This document shows positions 10,722 to 22,675 of a DNA stretch of 64,000 bases, one piece after another. Source of the DNA: Schizophyllum amplum. Its lineage: Eukaryota; Basidiomycota; Agaricomycetes; Agaricales; Schizophyllaceae. The first letter of the stretch is position 1, and the number at the start of each line of letters is the position of its first letter. A program made the translations under genes and the position numbers. The stretch is taken from assembly GCA_007026445.1 (NCBI GenBank), contig VDMD01000008.1, forward strand, positions 1 to 64,000, in the 5' to 3' direction. The notes under the pieces are model-generated. The model searched no databases, was not told the origin of the DNA, and saw only the letters and a program-made list of their open reading frames with translations.

Positions 10722-12621
10722 CTAGTCCAAGTCTAGACTGCCTAGGAGAGGAATTTGAAGCTGGGGCAGGCCTGGAAATAGGTAATAGGCTCTGTCAGTA
10801 TATTAGCGTTTTCTCAATGAGAAGAGTACTTACTGAATCTCGCGCGCGTGAGCGTGTGATAGCGCGAGCTGTCAGGATCATCGGGACCCCCATGCAAAAC
10901 GATATTGCGCTTGCACTGACTGTCTGCGCCAAGCATATAGGTGACCGTCACGTATATGGTCGGCCAGCCGTCATTTGGCGGCGCGTCCGGCGGGATCGAA
11001 GCGCGTTCGTGCTGTGGCGTAGGACCCGCAAGGCTAGCCAAGTAGAGGTTGCATGCGGCGGTACCCGTGCTTGTGTCGTAGATACTGGTGAGGTTGTCCT
11101 CGACGTATTCGCGGGCGATGAGGGTGATGTAGCGCATATCCTTGGGGGCGTGGGGCGAAGGGTTTTGCCCTGCCTTTGTGACTGAGCGAAGGCGCAGTGC
11201 TGTTTGTGACCTCCATCTATCCAGTGTGCGCGCCGACAATCCCTGGAGCAGTAGAGTGCCTCGCCGCAAGGGCACGAATACATCGGTATCCGCGCGCAGT
11301 TCCTCTCCTGTTATGACGAGAATGAGTGGGATGGACGAGTGCATGCGCGAAGGCGTACCTTGGCGTTGCAGCAGATGTTGACCTGCTCCCAGTCGGCATC
11401 AGCTACCTTGAGGAGCCGGTGGCGCTGCGCTGATGTCGCCAAGAGCATCTGGTCCACCTCGTACAGATTCATGATGTCCGACGGTGGGATCTCCAACTCT
11501 GGGTCCATTCGCGACTTATAGAGTGCCTTGACCGCTTTGCGCTGCACCATCGCGAACCAGATGAGCTGGAGAACGGGCTTGTACATGGCGGAGTCGTCTT
11601 TCGTACAGTTGGCGCGGATCTGAGCGAAGGCCTGAAAGAGCCCTAGCCGAATTGAAGGCACCAGCGAGGACGGGTCGATCGGACACAACGCCAGCAACAT
11701 CCCTGCCGCGGAGTAGCGGATGCTCATGGCGGCGCGCGATGTCGGAGACTTGGCGAAGCGACGCAGGGCGCTGACCGCAGAGCTGATCGTCGCTCGCGGT
11801 ACGTGCTCGATGCTCAGTTTGAGCGTGACCAGCTGTCGAGCGAAGTTCATCTGGGTGTAGACCGTCCTCCCAGACTCGTCGTCGAAGTCGATGACCATTT
11901 CGACGTTGCGACCGATGGTGCGGAGGAATCCGTGCGCACGGCCGTTCGTGAGGCGCTCCAGCTCGGATTTCAACGCCCTCTGCGTATCGGGAGTCTCGCA
12001 GTCGAGAAATGTGCATAGAAGGGGGAACATGGTCACGAGCGACCGCACGCTCTCCTGGACGCGGGCCGTGGTGGGAGAGGATCCGAATATACGCGGCCAG
12101 CCGGCCCAGAGATCGGCGGCAATGCGAAGGGGCAGGTAGCCAACATCGCTGAGGATAGCAATGCCTTCAGAGCGCGGGAGGGAGGTCACGCACTGCAGCA
12201 CGCGGACAAGGCCTGGTACGAGCCCGAAGATCTCGTCTCGCACCTTTGGCGAGAGGACGTCCATGTCGATATCGTGGTAGACCGGGCTCATGTACTCCGC
12301 CCAGCGGTACAGATGCGGCCAGATGGCGGGATCAGGGTTCCAGATGCGCTCGTTCTGCATACCCTTGAGAAGAGATATCTGCCGAAGCGCAGCGAAGACT
12401 CTCATAAAGTACATCATGTCATCGCCGCGCTTGCGCGCCATGAAGTCTGCCAGGTTCATATCGGGTGTTTCGTCGAGGAGAACGTCAAAGGGACGCTTCT
12501 GCAGCAGTCTGCGTATCTCGTTCAGATGGGGTTTGGCGCGAGGATCTGCTGCATCTTCGATCTCGAGAATCTGGATCTCGTAGATCGCGCCTCCAAGGGC
12601 TTGCACTTCTCCGTGTCCCAT
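10722..12621 (-). CDS. MYND-finger protein, copy B, with an apparent frameshift
   Basis: Exons read leftwards: 12621-11359, 11307-10834, 10771-10722. The N-terminal 421 residues align with copy A (QALGGAIYEIQI, LLQKRPFDVLL, YLPLRIAADLWAGWPRIF, TIGRNVEMVIDFDD). The finger spans the first intron: CCNAK, then ERNC, SCPCGEALYCSRDCRRAHW, H, C. Like copy A it lacks Cys directly after the intron and has one three residues on. Just after the finger (about 11155-11175) the frame changes with no splice signals; the exon is 474 nt where one more base would restore the phase needed by the last intron. Copy A is uninterrupted across the equivalent 17 residues. A single-base deletion is the simplest reading, so this copy is either truncated after the finger or affected by a sequence error. 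Confidence 0.72.
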
Positions 12622-13177
12622 ACTGAGTGCTTCGCATTAGGCCGACTATGCAACAGACCGCTGGTTATGCATTACCTAGTGTGAACTCGACAGATGGGGA
12701 TGAATGAAGTTCGAGTCGAGAGTAAGGAAGGAAGGCGTGCGTGGGAAGCTTTTTCCCTCATTGTGAACAATAACCTGATGCTTGCTTTTCCCTACATTGA
12801 CTACTAGCCGGTACTCTGCATATACAGGTAGAGCCGACTGAGGGCCCTGCATCCGATTTATGTCCCTGGGCACAACGCTGACATAGACGCTTGCTCGTCG
12901 CGGGTTATCCCGCCACAAGACGTCGGTAGGCATGGGCGCAGGAGCCTACCTGCTCGTACGTCCTAGACACATCCGTCGTGTACAATGTGTCTCCGTCGAT
13001 TCGGCGGACAAGGACTTCGCGCCCGAGTCTCTTACGCTCAAGCCCGAAGATTTTGAGGCACATACCGTTGCTCCCAGGTGGACACCCTCAGGTCACACAG
13101 AACTAGAGTCCTACGCGCGTAAGCCCTCAAAACTCGTAGATCAACTTCAGCACATACCCAGAACGCATTATATTACC
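12622..13177. other. Intergenic region
   Basis: Lies between the 5' end of copy B and the 3' end of copy C. No gene or repeat seen. Confidence 0.35.
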
Positions 13178-15180
13178 CTATACAACCACGCACTCGCCTT
13201 CAGACGTATCCTTTACAGGAGCAACTGCATCTTCGAGCTCTGCAGGCGGGTCTGCAACGATTCAATGAGCGAAGGCAGGGTGTAAAAACGATGTGTGAAA
13301 ACTCACTGTATTGAGTCATCGTAATCGTCCTACACCTATCCTTCGGCATCTGCCACGCCTTCCGCTCCTGCGACAGCGCGACCGTCACGCCCCTCCGCAA
13401 CGTCTCCTGATGATACTTTACAATCACTACCACGTCAACGCCCTCCCCCGCGCTCCGCGATTGGCGTGCCGCTGGCTCCGGGAACTGTAGCCTGCACTCC
13501 TCGCGCATGCCATAGACGCTCAGCTCGCCGACGACGCAGTTGAGGCCGCGGCTTGCTGCGAGCACGTCGGCATAGTGCGTCTCCATGTACGCACGAGCGA
13601 GGACGACGAGGAAGTGCATGTCGCGGACGCGCATGACTTTGGGCCAGACGCCTAGAGCGGGCATGCATCAGCGACAGAGTCAACGACCGCGAGGGCAGAA
13701 CCTACCGGGAGTATCGGGCTGCTCGATATGTTTGCAGACGAGAGAGTGATTACCACCCGACCAATGAACCCGCTGACATTGCTTCGAGCAGTAGACACAC
13801 TCGCCGCACGGACATGAGCGTACGGGGGATGTTTTGGGATTCGGGCACTACACGGGCGTCAGAAACAAGGGAAGCCGCTCAACGAGATTAACATACGTTT
13901 GGGTTACAGCACGTCTCCCATCGCGCCCAGTCCTCCTCCGCACGGTCGAGCAGCGCATAGCGGCGCTTCGCGATCGTTAGGATAGCCTCCTCGTCCTTGC
14001 GGTAACTGACGCTCGGTATCGCAGCTTCGTGCGCGTGGAAGCCCCTCAGCGCTCTCGGGTAGCTCATCATATCGGCCACCAGCTCGAGGATCTCCCCGAA
14101 GTGGCGCTGTATGTTCTCGCCGGGGTTCAGAAAGTGCGGCTCGTCGCAGTCCTCCTCGCGCAGGCGACGCAGGCGCACGAGGGTCGGGAATATCCCGTGC
14201 TCGATGGCGAGGAACTTGGCGTGGTCGCCGCGGCAACAGAGGCGCAGGATCATCACCACGGCCATGACCCACACCTTCGCCGCGCCCGGGGTGTTGGTGA
14301 GCCGCGCGTTGACGACGGCGATGAGCGCGGCCATGTAGCAGGCGGGGAAGGTGCGCGAGTTGACGGGGTACTTGCAGGTGATCTCTTCGATGAGCAAGAT
14401 GTGGTTCTTGAGTTCGTCATTGGCGGAGGGGCCGTGTGCGAGGAGGGCGCGGAGGTGGGCGGCGCCGGCGCGGAAGATGTGCTTGTGCTTGCCGCCTACA
14501 GAGGCGAGCAATCGTGTCCCGATGACGTCCTTTGCGACTTCGGGCTCCAGGCTGGACCAGACGGCGCGGAACGTGCTCGGGCAGGACATGACTGGCTCGT
14601 AGGTGTACATTATTTCTACGAGCGGAGACTTTGTAACGCGCGACCAGTGCAGCCAGAGGACGATGACGCTGGATAACGCGTTATTATCGCTGCTGAGGAG
14701 GAGGTCTGCCGCTTGAGCCTTCGGGAGCGACGTGATGCACTGGGTGATTCCGAGCGATGCGAGCATGATGAGATGGCCGGTGGCCTCATCTTTGGGAAGC
14801 GGGAGGTCGGCGGCAGAGTGGTAGCTGTAGATCGGTGCGAAGTACTCGGTCCAGCGGAGCAATTTCGGCCAGGCAGCGTCGTCGAACGGCCACAGGCGTC
14901 GAAGAGCCGGATGTGCGGAAATGAAGTACAGTTTTTTGAGTGCCAAGAGCGCAGCGACCATAACCCGGCCTACCGGCGTGACCGTATATTCCTCGACAGG
15001 GATGGCAGGCGGCGCATTCAATAGTACGTGCAGTGGGCGAGACTTGAGATGCTGCTGGATATTCTTGCCATACGCTTGCATGCGGCTTGCGGTGTCTGTT
15101 CCAGGAAGAGCGTGTTTGTTGTCAATGGCCTCGCCGAGGAGAAGTACGCTCTCCTCCCATGATTCTACCGGGCGGTTCAT
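13178..15180 (-). CDS. MYND-finger protein, copy C
   Basis: Exons read leftwards: 15180-13897, 13847-13706, 13651-13307, 13251-13178. All phases agree and the product is 614 aa with no interruptions. The N-terminal 425 residues are helical with family motifs KSRPLHVLL, LWPFDDAAWPKLLRWTEYFAPIY, GTRLLASVGGKHKHIFRAGA and RALRGFH. The finger is CCNPN, C, RSCPCGECVYCSKQCQRVHW, H, C, with the first intron directly after CCNPN in phase 0. The C-terminal region starts VRDMHFLVVLARAYMETHY and ends CVVV. Intron lengths are 49, 54 and 55 nt. This is one of the two cleanest members of the cluster with copy F. Partner and function are unknown. Confidence 0.85.
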
Positions 15181-15608
15181 ATTTTATGCAGGAGAATGAT
15201 TGAAGATGTGAGCGGTCAAACGATAGACTGACCCAAGTCTGACTCTTAAGTAGTGAATGCAGCAAGTCAAGATAAGATTGTGATTCGATCAGTCGGCAGT
15301 GCGGGCCGACGTCAGCCATTGTTCCCCAGGGAGTATGTTCCCACGCTGCTGCTTACTTGGTCATCGACGCTCACGGTCATACGCTCTGCACATGTCTTAT
15401 GTATGCACCAGAGGTACAGCTGCATTATAATGAGCCATTAGTCTAGAAGAGGGAGCGCGCCAAGCACAGCACCTGGCAAAAGCGCATCCGATGACATTTA
15501 GAGATGTACTAGACTCTAGTATGTACTAGCCTCGATATTCCTATCCGACAGTGCCAAACTATGAAGAGTCCTGAAAAGGATATTCAGCAATCCTATATAC
15601 GAGAATGG
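15181..15608. other. Intergenic region
   Basis: No gene seen. It lies upstream of copy C and downstream of the BTB fragment at 15609. Confidence 0.35.
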
Positions 15609-16166
15609 TCATCTGAAAATGGCATAGGAGAAACTCACCTCGCGCCTCAGGTCGCGCTTTCTCATTGCGCGAAGATCCTCCCACTCAATCTCGCAATTCG
15701 GCCAGATAATCGAGGGCAGGCTGTCCCACCAGCTCCGTGCCCAGCTGATATAGAGGGAGCGAATTAGCTTAGCGCACCATTGACATATACCAAGGCTAAA
15801 CAGGCTTTGTTCGTCAGTCAGGTACGTCCCCAAAGGGTCGGAGAAGTGTCCCTCCCGCTCCTTCTGCAAGCAGATACTCTGGTGCTTGGCATGACAGACG
15901 GGATCACTGCAGAAGGGATGAATCGTGGAGCGGATACCGTTGGCTGGCCAGTTTGTGTGCAAGGCGTCCCTTATGTTGTATACCACATCTATTTGATCCT
16001 TGCTGAGTCGGCGATTCCGGTCAAGCCACTGAGCACGCGAATCGCCGAGGTCGTACCAAAGGCGCCTGAGAAGGCCACAATAAATGCTCGGCATGAGCCA
16101 GAGGTATCCCAGATCTTCCGCGAGAGTGATGGCTGCCTTGAGTGATGCCACCTGTACGCTACACAA
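15609..16166 (-). pseudogene. BTB-family C-terminal fragment (BTB copy 4)
   Basis: The frame VASLKAAITLAEDLGYLWLM, then LSKDQIDVVYNIRDALHTNW, a Cys pair in CSDPVCHAK, and CQWCAKLIRSLYISWARSWW matches the C-terminal half of the BTB proteins at 5167 and 43773 (there VAELKAITSLAQEVHAIWLF, CGQPVCLKY, ICDACMDAMRDAYNSW). No BTB N-terminal exon was found upstream on the minus strand in 16170-17160. The copy therefore appears 5'-truncated. A hAT-like element sits about 130 bp upstream of the break. Confidence 0.65.
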
Positions 16167-16289
16167 ACGATACCTACCGAGTCGTCAGGATTCGCAGCTT
16201 TCCCGTCACATTACTGGCCTTATCGCATTTGTAACGTTTGTACAATATCATAATCCGTGCTGGACACCATTGACTCGCTGTGCGTCCGT

Positions 16290-16297
16290 CTGCCGTC
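16290..16297. repeat. Left target-site duplication of the hAT-like element
   Basis: CTGCCGTC, repeated exactly at 16813-16820. Confidence 0.88.
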
Positions 16298-16812
16298 TAG
16301 GGTTCCGTATAAAACTCAATCTCGCTCGTGTATGTAACTAACTGTATGTAACGTATAAAACTGTTGTATACAGGCTGTTAAAAACAGATCCTGGTATTTG
16401 ACCCCCTAGCCCTTGAGGGGTGAGTTATACACTATATCCTCCCTCTTCCCGACTTCTGGGATGTCTTGCTAGTCCCTGACTACGCAGAGCACGCACGACT
16501 GACGGGCGGGCCCGAAGATGAACTGTGACACCGTGACATGACGTGGGCGGAGGTGCCCGGTCCCAACTCCCAAGGCGCCGATAGCGACGTCGTCGGCGGC
16601 CCCCCCACATTCACTGTACGTTCTCGGTCTTGTTGATGCAGCATCCTTGTCAAAATACTGCTCATCGGTGCTAAAGCCTGCAGCAGCTGGTAGATATATA
16701 CAATTCCAAACAGCCCTCCCCGGGACCCTCCTGTAAAAAACTGTTCGATACCTGTTTGAAACCTGTATAGAATACAGCTGTATCAAACAGGTGGGTTCCT
16801 TACGGAACCCTA
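16298..16812. mobile_element. Non-autonomous hAT-like DNA transposon (515 bp, MITE-type)
   Basis: The element starts TAGGGTTCCGTA (16298-16309) and ends with its exact reverse complement TACGGAACCCTA (16801-16812). It is flanked by a perfect 8-bp direct duplication CTGCCGTC at 16290-16297 and 16813-16820. Eight-base target duplications and TAGGG-like ends are the signature of the hAT superfamily. No transposase ORF fits inside, so it would have to be mobilised by an enzyme encoded elsewhere. Subterminal DNA carries repeats of the form TATAAAACT and CTGTT(A/T)AAA and short palindromes around ACCTGTTTGA/TCAAACAGGT, possible transposase binding sites. The intact duplication indicates a recent insertion. 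Confidence 0.88.
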
Positions 16813-16820
16813 CTGCCGTC
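16813..16820. repeat. Right target-site duplication of the hAT-like element
   Basis: CTGCCGTC, identical to 16290-16297. Confidence 0.88.
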
Positions 16821-17164
16821 GCGGTCGACGGATTGAAGTTCAGTCAAGTCGCTTGTCTCTGAATGCGAGCCGTTCCGTCATATCGCGCAACTCAGATTGA
16901 CAGTGCAGATGCTCATGAACGCCATGTACAATTTGTACAAAGTGAACCAACAGCCACAACGGCGTCTTCTTGCGTACAGAGATGAGATGAGTATGTGTAT
17001 AATATTTGATAAGTAGAAAGACGCCAAAGTCCCATGCGTAAAGTGAAGAGAGCGCTCAAGCCGTACACGATGATCCGGTCGACATAACAGACAAACTACA
17101 TTATGATCCCATGTACCAGACATGTAGATCGTGGTCGTAAATAGAAAGCCACAAGTCGCCGAAT

Positions 17165-18540
17165 CTACGCGTTGCTCGCGAGATGCAGCACAATACCCTC
17201 CGCCGTCGCTTGGATTCCGCCGAACAGCGTCTTCGCCCCCAGACGGTCGATCTCGAGCCTTTCGCGCGCATTCGCACGGCGCGGCGCCCGGAGGTTGACA
17301 ACCTCCTGCGCATCGGGAACCGGGCGCGAGACGCTCGTGATGCGCTGGTGCAGGTGTCGGCGGGCGGCGGTCACGATCACTCGACCAGTGAGGGGGCGCG
17401 ATGGGAGGGACACCTCCATAAACCGGCCGCGGGACAAGCTGATCCAGAGTCGGAAGCTCGAGGCCGTCGTCGTCGACATGACGGCATCCCAGGCGGGGTG
17501 GCTCAGGGCCCGTGCGAATTTGTGCTCGTCCCACAAAAAGTCGACGAAGAACGCCGCGCAGGGATAGTCGAGGAGACGGTAGAGTGGGACACCGCTCGAC
17601 TGCGCCTCGGGGACGGGGGCCGCGGGAGCGGCGGCGAGGCTGGAGAAGCGCACTTGCGGCGTCGACGTCAGGGCAGGATGAGATTGGACATCTGAAGGTC
17701 TTTCAGTGGCGAGGAGGCACATATTAACGGCAAGCGCACCAGGAGCTACGTATCTCCCAAGAATTCTCTTCTCCTCTTGTCGGTCGGGCCCGCTTTCCAA
17801 CTGTATCTGCAGCGCAGTAGGGAGGGCGACGGCGACGGAGTTCTCTCGCGGGTACTGGTAACTTGGGAGAACCGCACTGCACTCCCAGCGCCTGCATGCC
17901 CGTCTCCGTTGTACATTCTCGGTGATCTCGCTAGGTTCTGGAGTAGGAAAATCAGCGAAATCTCGCGATTGAGATTGAGGCAACGTACGGTAAGATTGAG
18001 GGCTGTAGACAAGTCGTGCGCCTCTCGCCACGCGAGACCTCTCAACACGCGCGCAAAGGCCCAGTCTCGCATTCGCATCACCGCTCCGTCGCCCGAGGTG
18101 GCGTTTCTCGAGCCTGGTCGGCCCGAAAAGAGTCCCGGGACGGCCCGAGAACTATACCCGCGACGAGCTACACGTGGTTCGCAGAGCGGCGCGGCTGCTG
18201 GAACGCATCTCAGACGATGGTCCATGCGATAGAAAAATGCACCGACGCACCTCGAAAATTCGTTGCAGTTTTCCAAATCATAGTGCCGCCCTGCCCATCT
18301 CCCAAATCCTCTTCATCTGGCGCTCCGCGATATCGACGAGGCGGTCTGGCGTCCAAGCAGCATTGATCTCATCTCCCACGACCCCGTGCGCCTCGAGCAC
18401 GGGGCTTAGATAAGCCAAGAGCTTGCGCGTCCCGAGCGGCCGGACAGCGTAAGCCTGAGTCACCGATCCATGACGTTCGGCGGAGAGTCGAAGGAGGTGG
18501 GCAAGCGTGGGCGTAGGAGGAGGAGGCCGTCATGGTCCAC
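17165..18540 (-). CDS. Uncharacterised gene or gene remnant, multi-exon
   Basis: Minus-strand segments have protein-like composition. A 5' segment near 18540-18280 includes LAHLLRLSAERHGSVTQAYA and VLEAHGVVGDEINAAW, ending RLVDIAERQMKRIWEMG. A 3' segment, 17960-17165, includes ENSVAVALPTALQIQLESG, RYVAPGALAVNMCLLA, LYRLLDYPCAAFFVDFLWDE and ends VLHLASNA. Between them one or more introns are needed (donor candidates near 18260 and 17985), but no single set of joins was found that keeps frame throughout. No domain is recognised. It may be a real lineage-restricted gene or a degenerate one. Confidence 0.3.
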
Positions 18541-20519
18541 GCACTCGAGTACGAGACAGAAGAATTGCGAGGCAGCGCGAAGCGAAACTGGGAGGGGGCA
18601 AGGATGTGCGGTGAGGGAAAGACGGGCAGTGAGGGAAGGATGGACGATAAACGGCTAGCGACCCGAGTAGCTACCCATATAAGCCCCCGGTGAGCGGTCC
18701 CTGGCGGAGTCTCGTCCTCGACAGCGTGAATGGTAGAAGACCCGGAAGGTTGATGGTCGCGACCGCCGGCACTTTGCCAGCTCATTGCATTGAATGACAT
18801 ATGGATGCCGAATAACGTGGGAGCCGGCATGCGTACCCATGAGAACCGACGGAAGAATCACGCGGAGATCCCGAAACGAAGAAGTACGGGCCAGAGCAAG
18901 AAGTAGGGCGGCCCGTGCAGACTTCCGAGGCCTCGAGGTAGTGAGCGCGACACAGCGCGCGAGGAGAAGGGCACAAAGTCGAGCGAGACGGGGCCCTCAA
19001 GAGGCGTATACGGCCCAGAAGGATCGATGACTGACGGAGGTGTGATCGCATCTCGTTAATGGCAATGGTTGAGGTTCCGCTGACTCACCGGCCCGCGATG
19101 TATGCCCGTCGCCCTTGCATGTGATGATGGAAATGAACGGGCACCGCGCCGCACAAGAGGAGAAAGCGCCATAATTGCCGCGCACCAGAGCATGAGGCCC
19201 CGACGATGCTGTCTCGACATTCCGGCACAGAACACACCAATCGTATGTCTTGTACGAAGCGTACGCTGAGCCATACCGTCGACGTGGAACATGAGCAGCC
19301 CGCTAGTATCGAAGGAAGAAATAGGCACAGCCGACGATCGAATTGAAGAGTACAAGAGAAAAGCGAGAGGGTGTCTCCGACGATGCTTTGAAGTCGAGAC
19401 ATCTGTATCCAGAGCCACGTACCCGGTTCGCAGCGATACACAATCTGCCACGATCCGTAGCTCAGCGTCTGGAGGCGATGTTGACGAGATAAGAGCGATA
19501 GAGGGCGAGATTTTCCGTTGTTCATGGCGCTTCAGCCAAGACGAGCGAGCTTGTAGAGGGGTGCGAAGCTCTATCACGAGCGAGTACGGGCAGTGGCGCA
19601 GACATGGGGGCAGGAGACAACCCACAAGGGCTCGTGGTCGCCGTATGTGCCGCCCTGTTGATGACATCAAAAAATTTTCCGCATTCGTCCTGTGACTTTC
19701 CATACAGCGACTGCCGGTAGTATACAGCACGATTTCTGCAGTGCGCGATGACTGCGTGGGCACTGGATTTGACAAAGACCGCTAGCGAGTGGCAGGACGC
19801 TGCTGCCACTGGCTGGCTGTGATCGCTGTGCGGCAATTGCCGGTACCCTTGAACCCGGTTCGATCGGCGCGATCGCCGGTTGCAGCGCGCCTTCATCGTG
19901 CTGCAGCTGAGCTCGAAGACTTCGAAGGGCACTCTGTATAAGTTAAAAGCCCTTCGGCATCTAATTTGACGCGCAAACCTCACGACTCGACCAGCAGATG
20001 CAACACAACAGAGCCCGCGGGCGAGTCTACTACCATCTCATACCCTTTCACGGCGCACGGCAACTGCGCCACTATTCTGCGAAGGTCCTTCGCTGTCGAA
20101 CTGACCTCAGGCTCCTCTTGTCTTTCTCAGGTGGCTATGTCTGCACTCTCATCTGCGGAACTCAGCTATTCAGGCTATCGCCCTTAGAATACTATCGCGC
20201 ATATGGCGCGTGGTCATGGCTGCGCTCGCCGCGCCGTCTCACTCTTATATTACTACTGAACTCCACAGAGACAAAAACGCGGTACGCTGAGGAGAGGCGG
20301 CGCAGGGACGAACTTTTTGGCAGTGCAGACATACGAACGCGTTCGACCCGGACTCGGAAGGCATACTTGTCAATGCAGCTGCTATCGAGGTAAATTACAC
20401 AAGCGATAGCAGCGTATCCTTGCCACCATGCCGCCAATTCTGCTACACATAGGACGTTCAGCGGGACTTCTTGTACGTTTCGATCTACTTCACAGTTCTA
20501 CCGAGCGACCTCTGAACGT
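18541..20519. other. Long gene-poor stretch
   Basis: Many overlapping short ORFs occur but none has conserved motifs or a consistent exon chain. Nothing further can be supported. Confidence 0.35.
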
Positions 20520-21636
20520 CTAACCCCAGTTGAGTGCGTTCATGTGACCAAAGAATCGCTCGCCCTTGCCCTCGAACTCGCGCAACATCGCAGCGACCTC
20601 CTCCACCTCACTTTCCGTCAATTCTATCAACGTGGAATTCTCCTTGATCCGCGGCACCGACTTGGAGCCAGGGATCGGTATGATGGTCGGCATGCCCGGT
20701 CTGCCACTCATCGCGCAGACCCAGGCGATGGCGATCTGAGCGGGCGTGCAGGACTTACGCGTCGCGAGCTCCTGGACGAAGTTGACGAGCCGAAGGTTGG
20801 TGTCGAAGACGTCCGGCTGGAAGCGAGGGCTATGACGGCGGAAGTCTCCCTCGGGAATATCGTCGAAGGACTTGATCTGGCCGGTCTGTATCATATGGTA
20901 AGTGGCCCGGAAGTCCTCAGCCTGTAACCAGAACTCACCAAGAACCCTGATCCCAGCGGCGTGTACGCGATGACGGGGATGCCGAGCTCTGCGCACGCCT
21001 TCGCGACACCGTTCTCCAGGATATCCGTGAACCACATCGAGAACTCGACCTCGACGCCGCCGAGAATCGGCGCGTACTCGGCCGCTGCGCGGATAGTATC
21101 CGCGCTGACCTCCGACAGCCCGATAGCGCCGATCTTGCCCTCCTCCACGAGTGCCTTCAAGGTGCCCATCGTCTCCTCCAGCGGCACCGTCTTGTTCCTG
21201 CGCGACGGCTCGAACACGTCGATCTTCTTCGTCCCCGCCAGGATGTCCAAGCAGAAGTCGACGCTGCGGCGAATACCCGCGTCGGAGGTATCGACCTTCA
21301 GAGCCGGAGTGCCCGCTCCCGTTATACAGCCCTTGACGCTGAGTACAACACGATCGGCGTCCTCGGGGTACTTGGTGAAGTAGGCCTTGATGACGTGCAT
21401 CGAGTTGTGGTCAGGGCTGCCGTAGAACTCGCCGGCGTTCCAGACGTTCGCGCCTGCCTCGAGGGCGGTCTTCAAGCACTCCACAGCCTCGTCGATGCTG
21501 ACCTTCGACCCCATGGTCAAGCCTGCGTAGAACGAGGTGACGGTCAGCACTCGGAGGACGAAGCGATAGACAAAGGCAACGCACTCATGAGACCAAAGCC
21601 AACTGGACCAACTTCTTTGCCGACGTAGTTCACCAT
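20520..21636 (-). CDS. Aldo/keto reductase, pyridoxal reductase (AKR8) type
   Basis: Exons read leftwards: 21636-21585, 21522-20939, 20885-20520 (introns 62 and 53 nt), giving 333 aa, the usual size. The start MVNYVGKEVGPVGFGLMSLT carries the family's opening beta hairpin and first barrel strand. NVWNAGEFYG holds the catalytic Tyr, VVLSVKG the catalytic Lys, and IGAIGLSEVSADTI and MPTIIPIPGSKSVPRIKEN the barrel strand and NADPH-binding segment. WNAGEFYG and GFLTGQIKSFDDIPEGDFR (formed across the second intron) are typical of fungal enzymes that reduce pyridoxal to pyridoxine with NADPH. Exact substrate remains inferred. It is a cytosolic single-domain enzyme with no link to its neighbours apparent. 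Confidence 0.88.
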
Positions 21637-21981
21637 GCTTGCGGTTCAGTCGTTGTGAGTAGGGAAGATGAACAGACGATCTCGTTCAAAGCCATGCTTT
21701 TAAATCTAACGGACGTCGGTTAACCTTAACCGCGATGCGCCACGGACTCGCTTTCTATCAACGACAGCGACGAGTCCGAGGTGCCTTCGCGGCACGCGCC
21801 CTCGCGACCTCGCACCCCAGGCGCTTATTAACGGGCCGTGAAACCTGCCCACAACTCGGAAAGCAGCCGTTCTGCCACCTGCGCCGCGGCCCCCCGCACC
21901 GCGTGCAACCAACACATTTGTTGAGTGTCGTTTAGAATGATATGAATACATCGGTTATTTTATCCGAGTGCTCCGTCCTTT
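21637..21981. other. Intergenic region
   Basis: Promoter side of the reductase gene. No gene seen. Confidence 0.35.
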
Positions 21982-22266
21982 GACTATGCGCAGATCGTAG
22001 GGTGGAGGTCCAGCTACTCTACGACGGTGAGCGTATCACTGTGCATATCCCATCTGTCGGAGAGGCGCACTGAGTTGCTGCCGGGCGGGGCGGGCGAGTG
22101 CGACGGCTGCCCGTACCCAAATATCAGCGTGACGCTATATTATCACCAGGGTGATGCTATTTCGCGTACACGCTCGCTACTGTTCATCCCCCGGCGCGCG
22201 CCTTGGCGGGTCCGGCAAAACGAGTTTAGGCTGCTCACGACGGCATTCTACGGTCCGAGCCGTTAG
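21982..22266 (+). pseudogene. C-terminal fragment of a MYND-family gene
   Basis: From GACTATGCGCAGATC (21982) the plus strand reads YAQIVGWRSSYSTTVSVSLC, then ISHLSERRTELLPGGAGECD, VTLYYHQGDAISRTRSLLFI, PRRAPWRVRQNEFRLLTTAF and stops at TAG 22264-22266. It closely matches the last exon of MYND copy D (24978-25395) at both DNA and protein level. The homology begins abruptly in the middle of that exon, so only the last 90 or so residues are present and no finger remains. The fragment preserves the open frame where copy D has lost a base. Confidence 0.8.
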
Positions 22267-22675
22267 CTATCAGCACCGAGCTTGTTCGTTCTGACGGTGC
22301 AACTCGGTAGATCCGCCCGCGGCCTGAATACTGAAGAGATCAACAATCATGTCGGGATAGGTCGGTGAGCGGGTACCGTTATGGAGAGGAACTTCATGTT
22401 TTGGCGAGTGGTTGTCGACTTTGAGGTCAGCCGGGAGAGGTTAATCTCCAGTACGAGGGAAAGGCGCACTGGCATGTAGAGACGTTTAACGCACCCTTTG
22501 TCATCCGCGGCTGGAACTATATGTTCACTTCTCTCGTTTGTGATCGTCCCTCTTGGTCAAGCATTTTGCATGGCACGCAGCGCCGTGGTTCTTGGTGTCC
22601 AGTTCAATGTATTCGTCTAAAGCTACAGCGAGTTTTATACAGCGGTAATGAGATGTCTGTCCGTCTTGAATCGCG
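22267..22675. other. Intergenic region
   Basis: Lies between the MYND fragment and the 3' end of the transporter gene. No gene seen. Confidence 0.35.

Noticed and set aside
17165..18031. A single 288-codon minus-strand ORF as a complete gene
   Set aside because: Its first part overlaps a probable intron and other protein-like frames; only the 3' two thirds look coding, so it was reported as part of a low-confidence multi-exon gene.
20886..20938. Reading through SSGYRLRTSGPLTI as the reductase C-terminus
   Set aside because: Removing a 53-nt GT..AG intron restores the family motif GFLTGQIKSFDDIP and a full-length enzyme.
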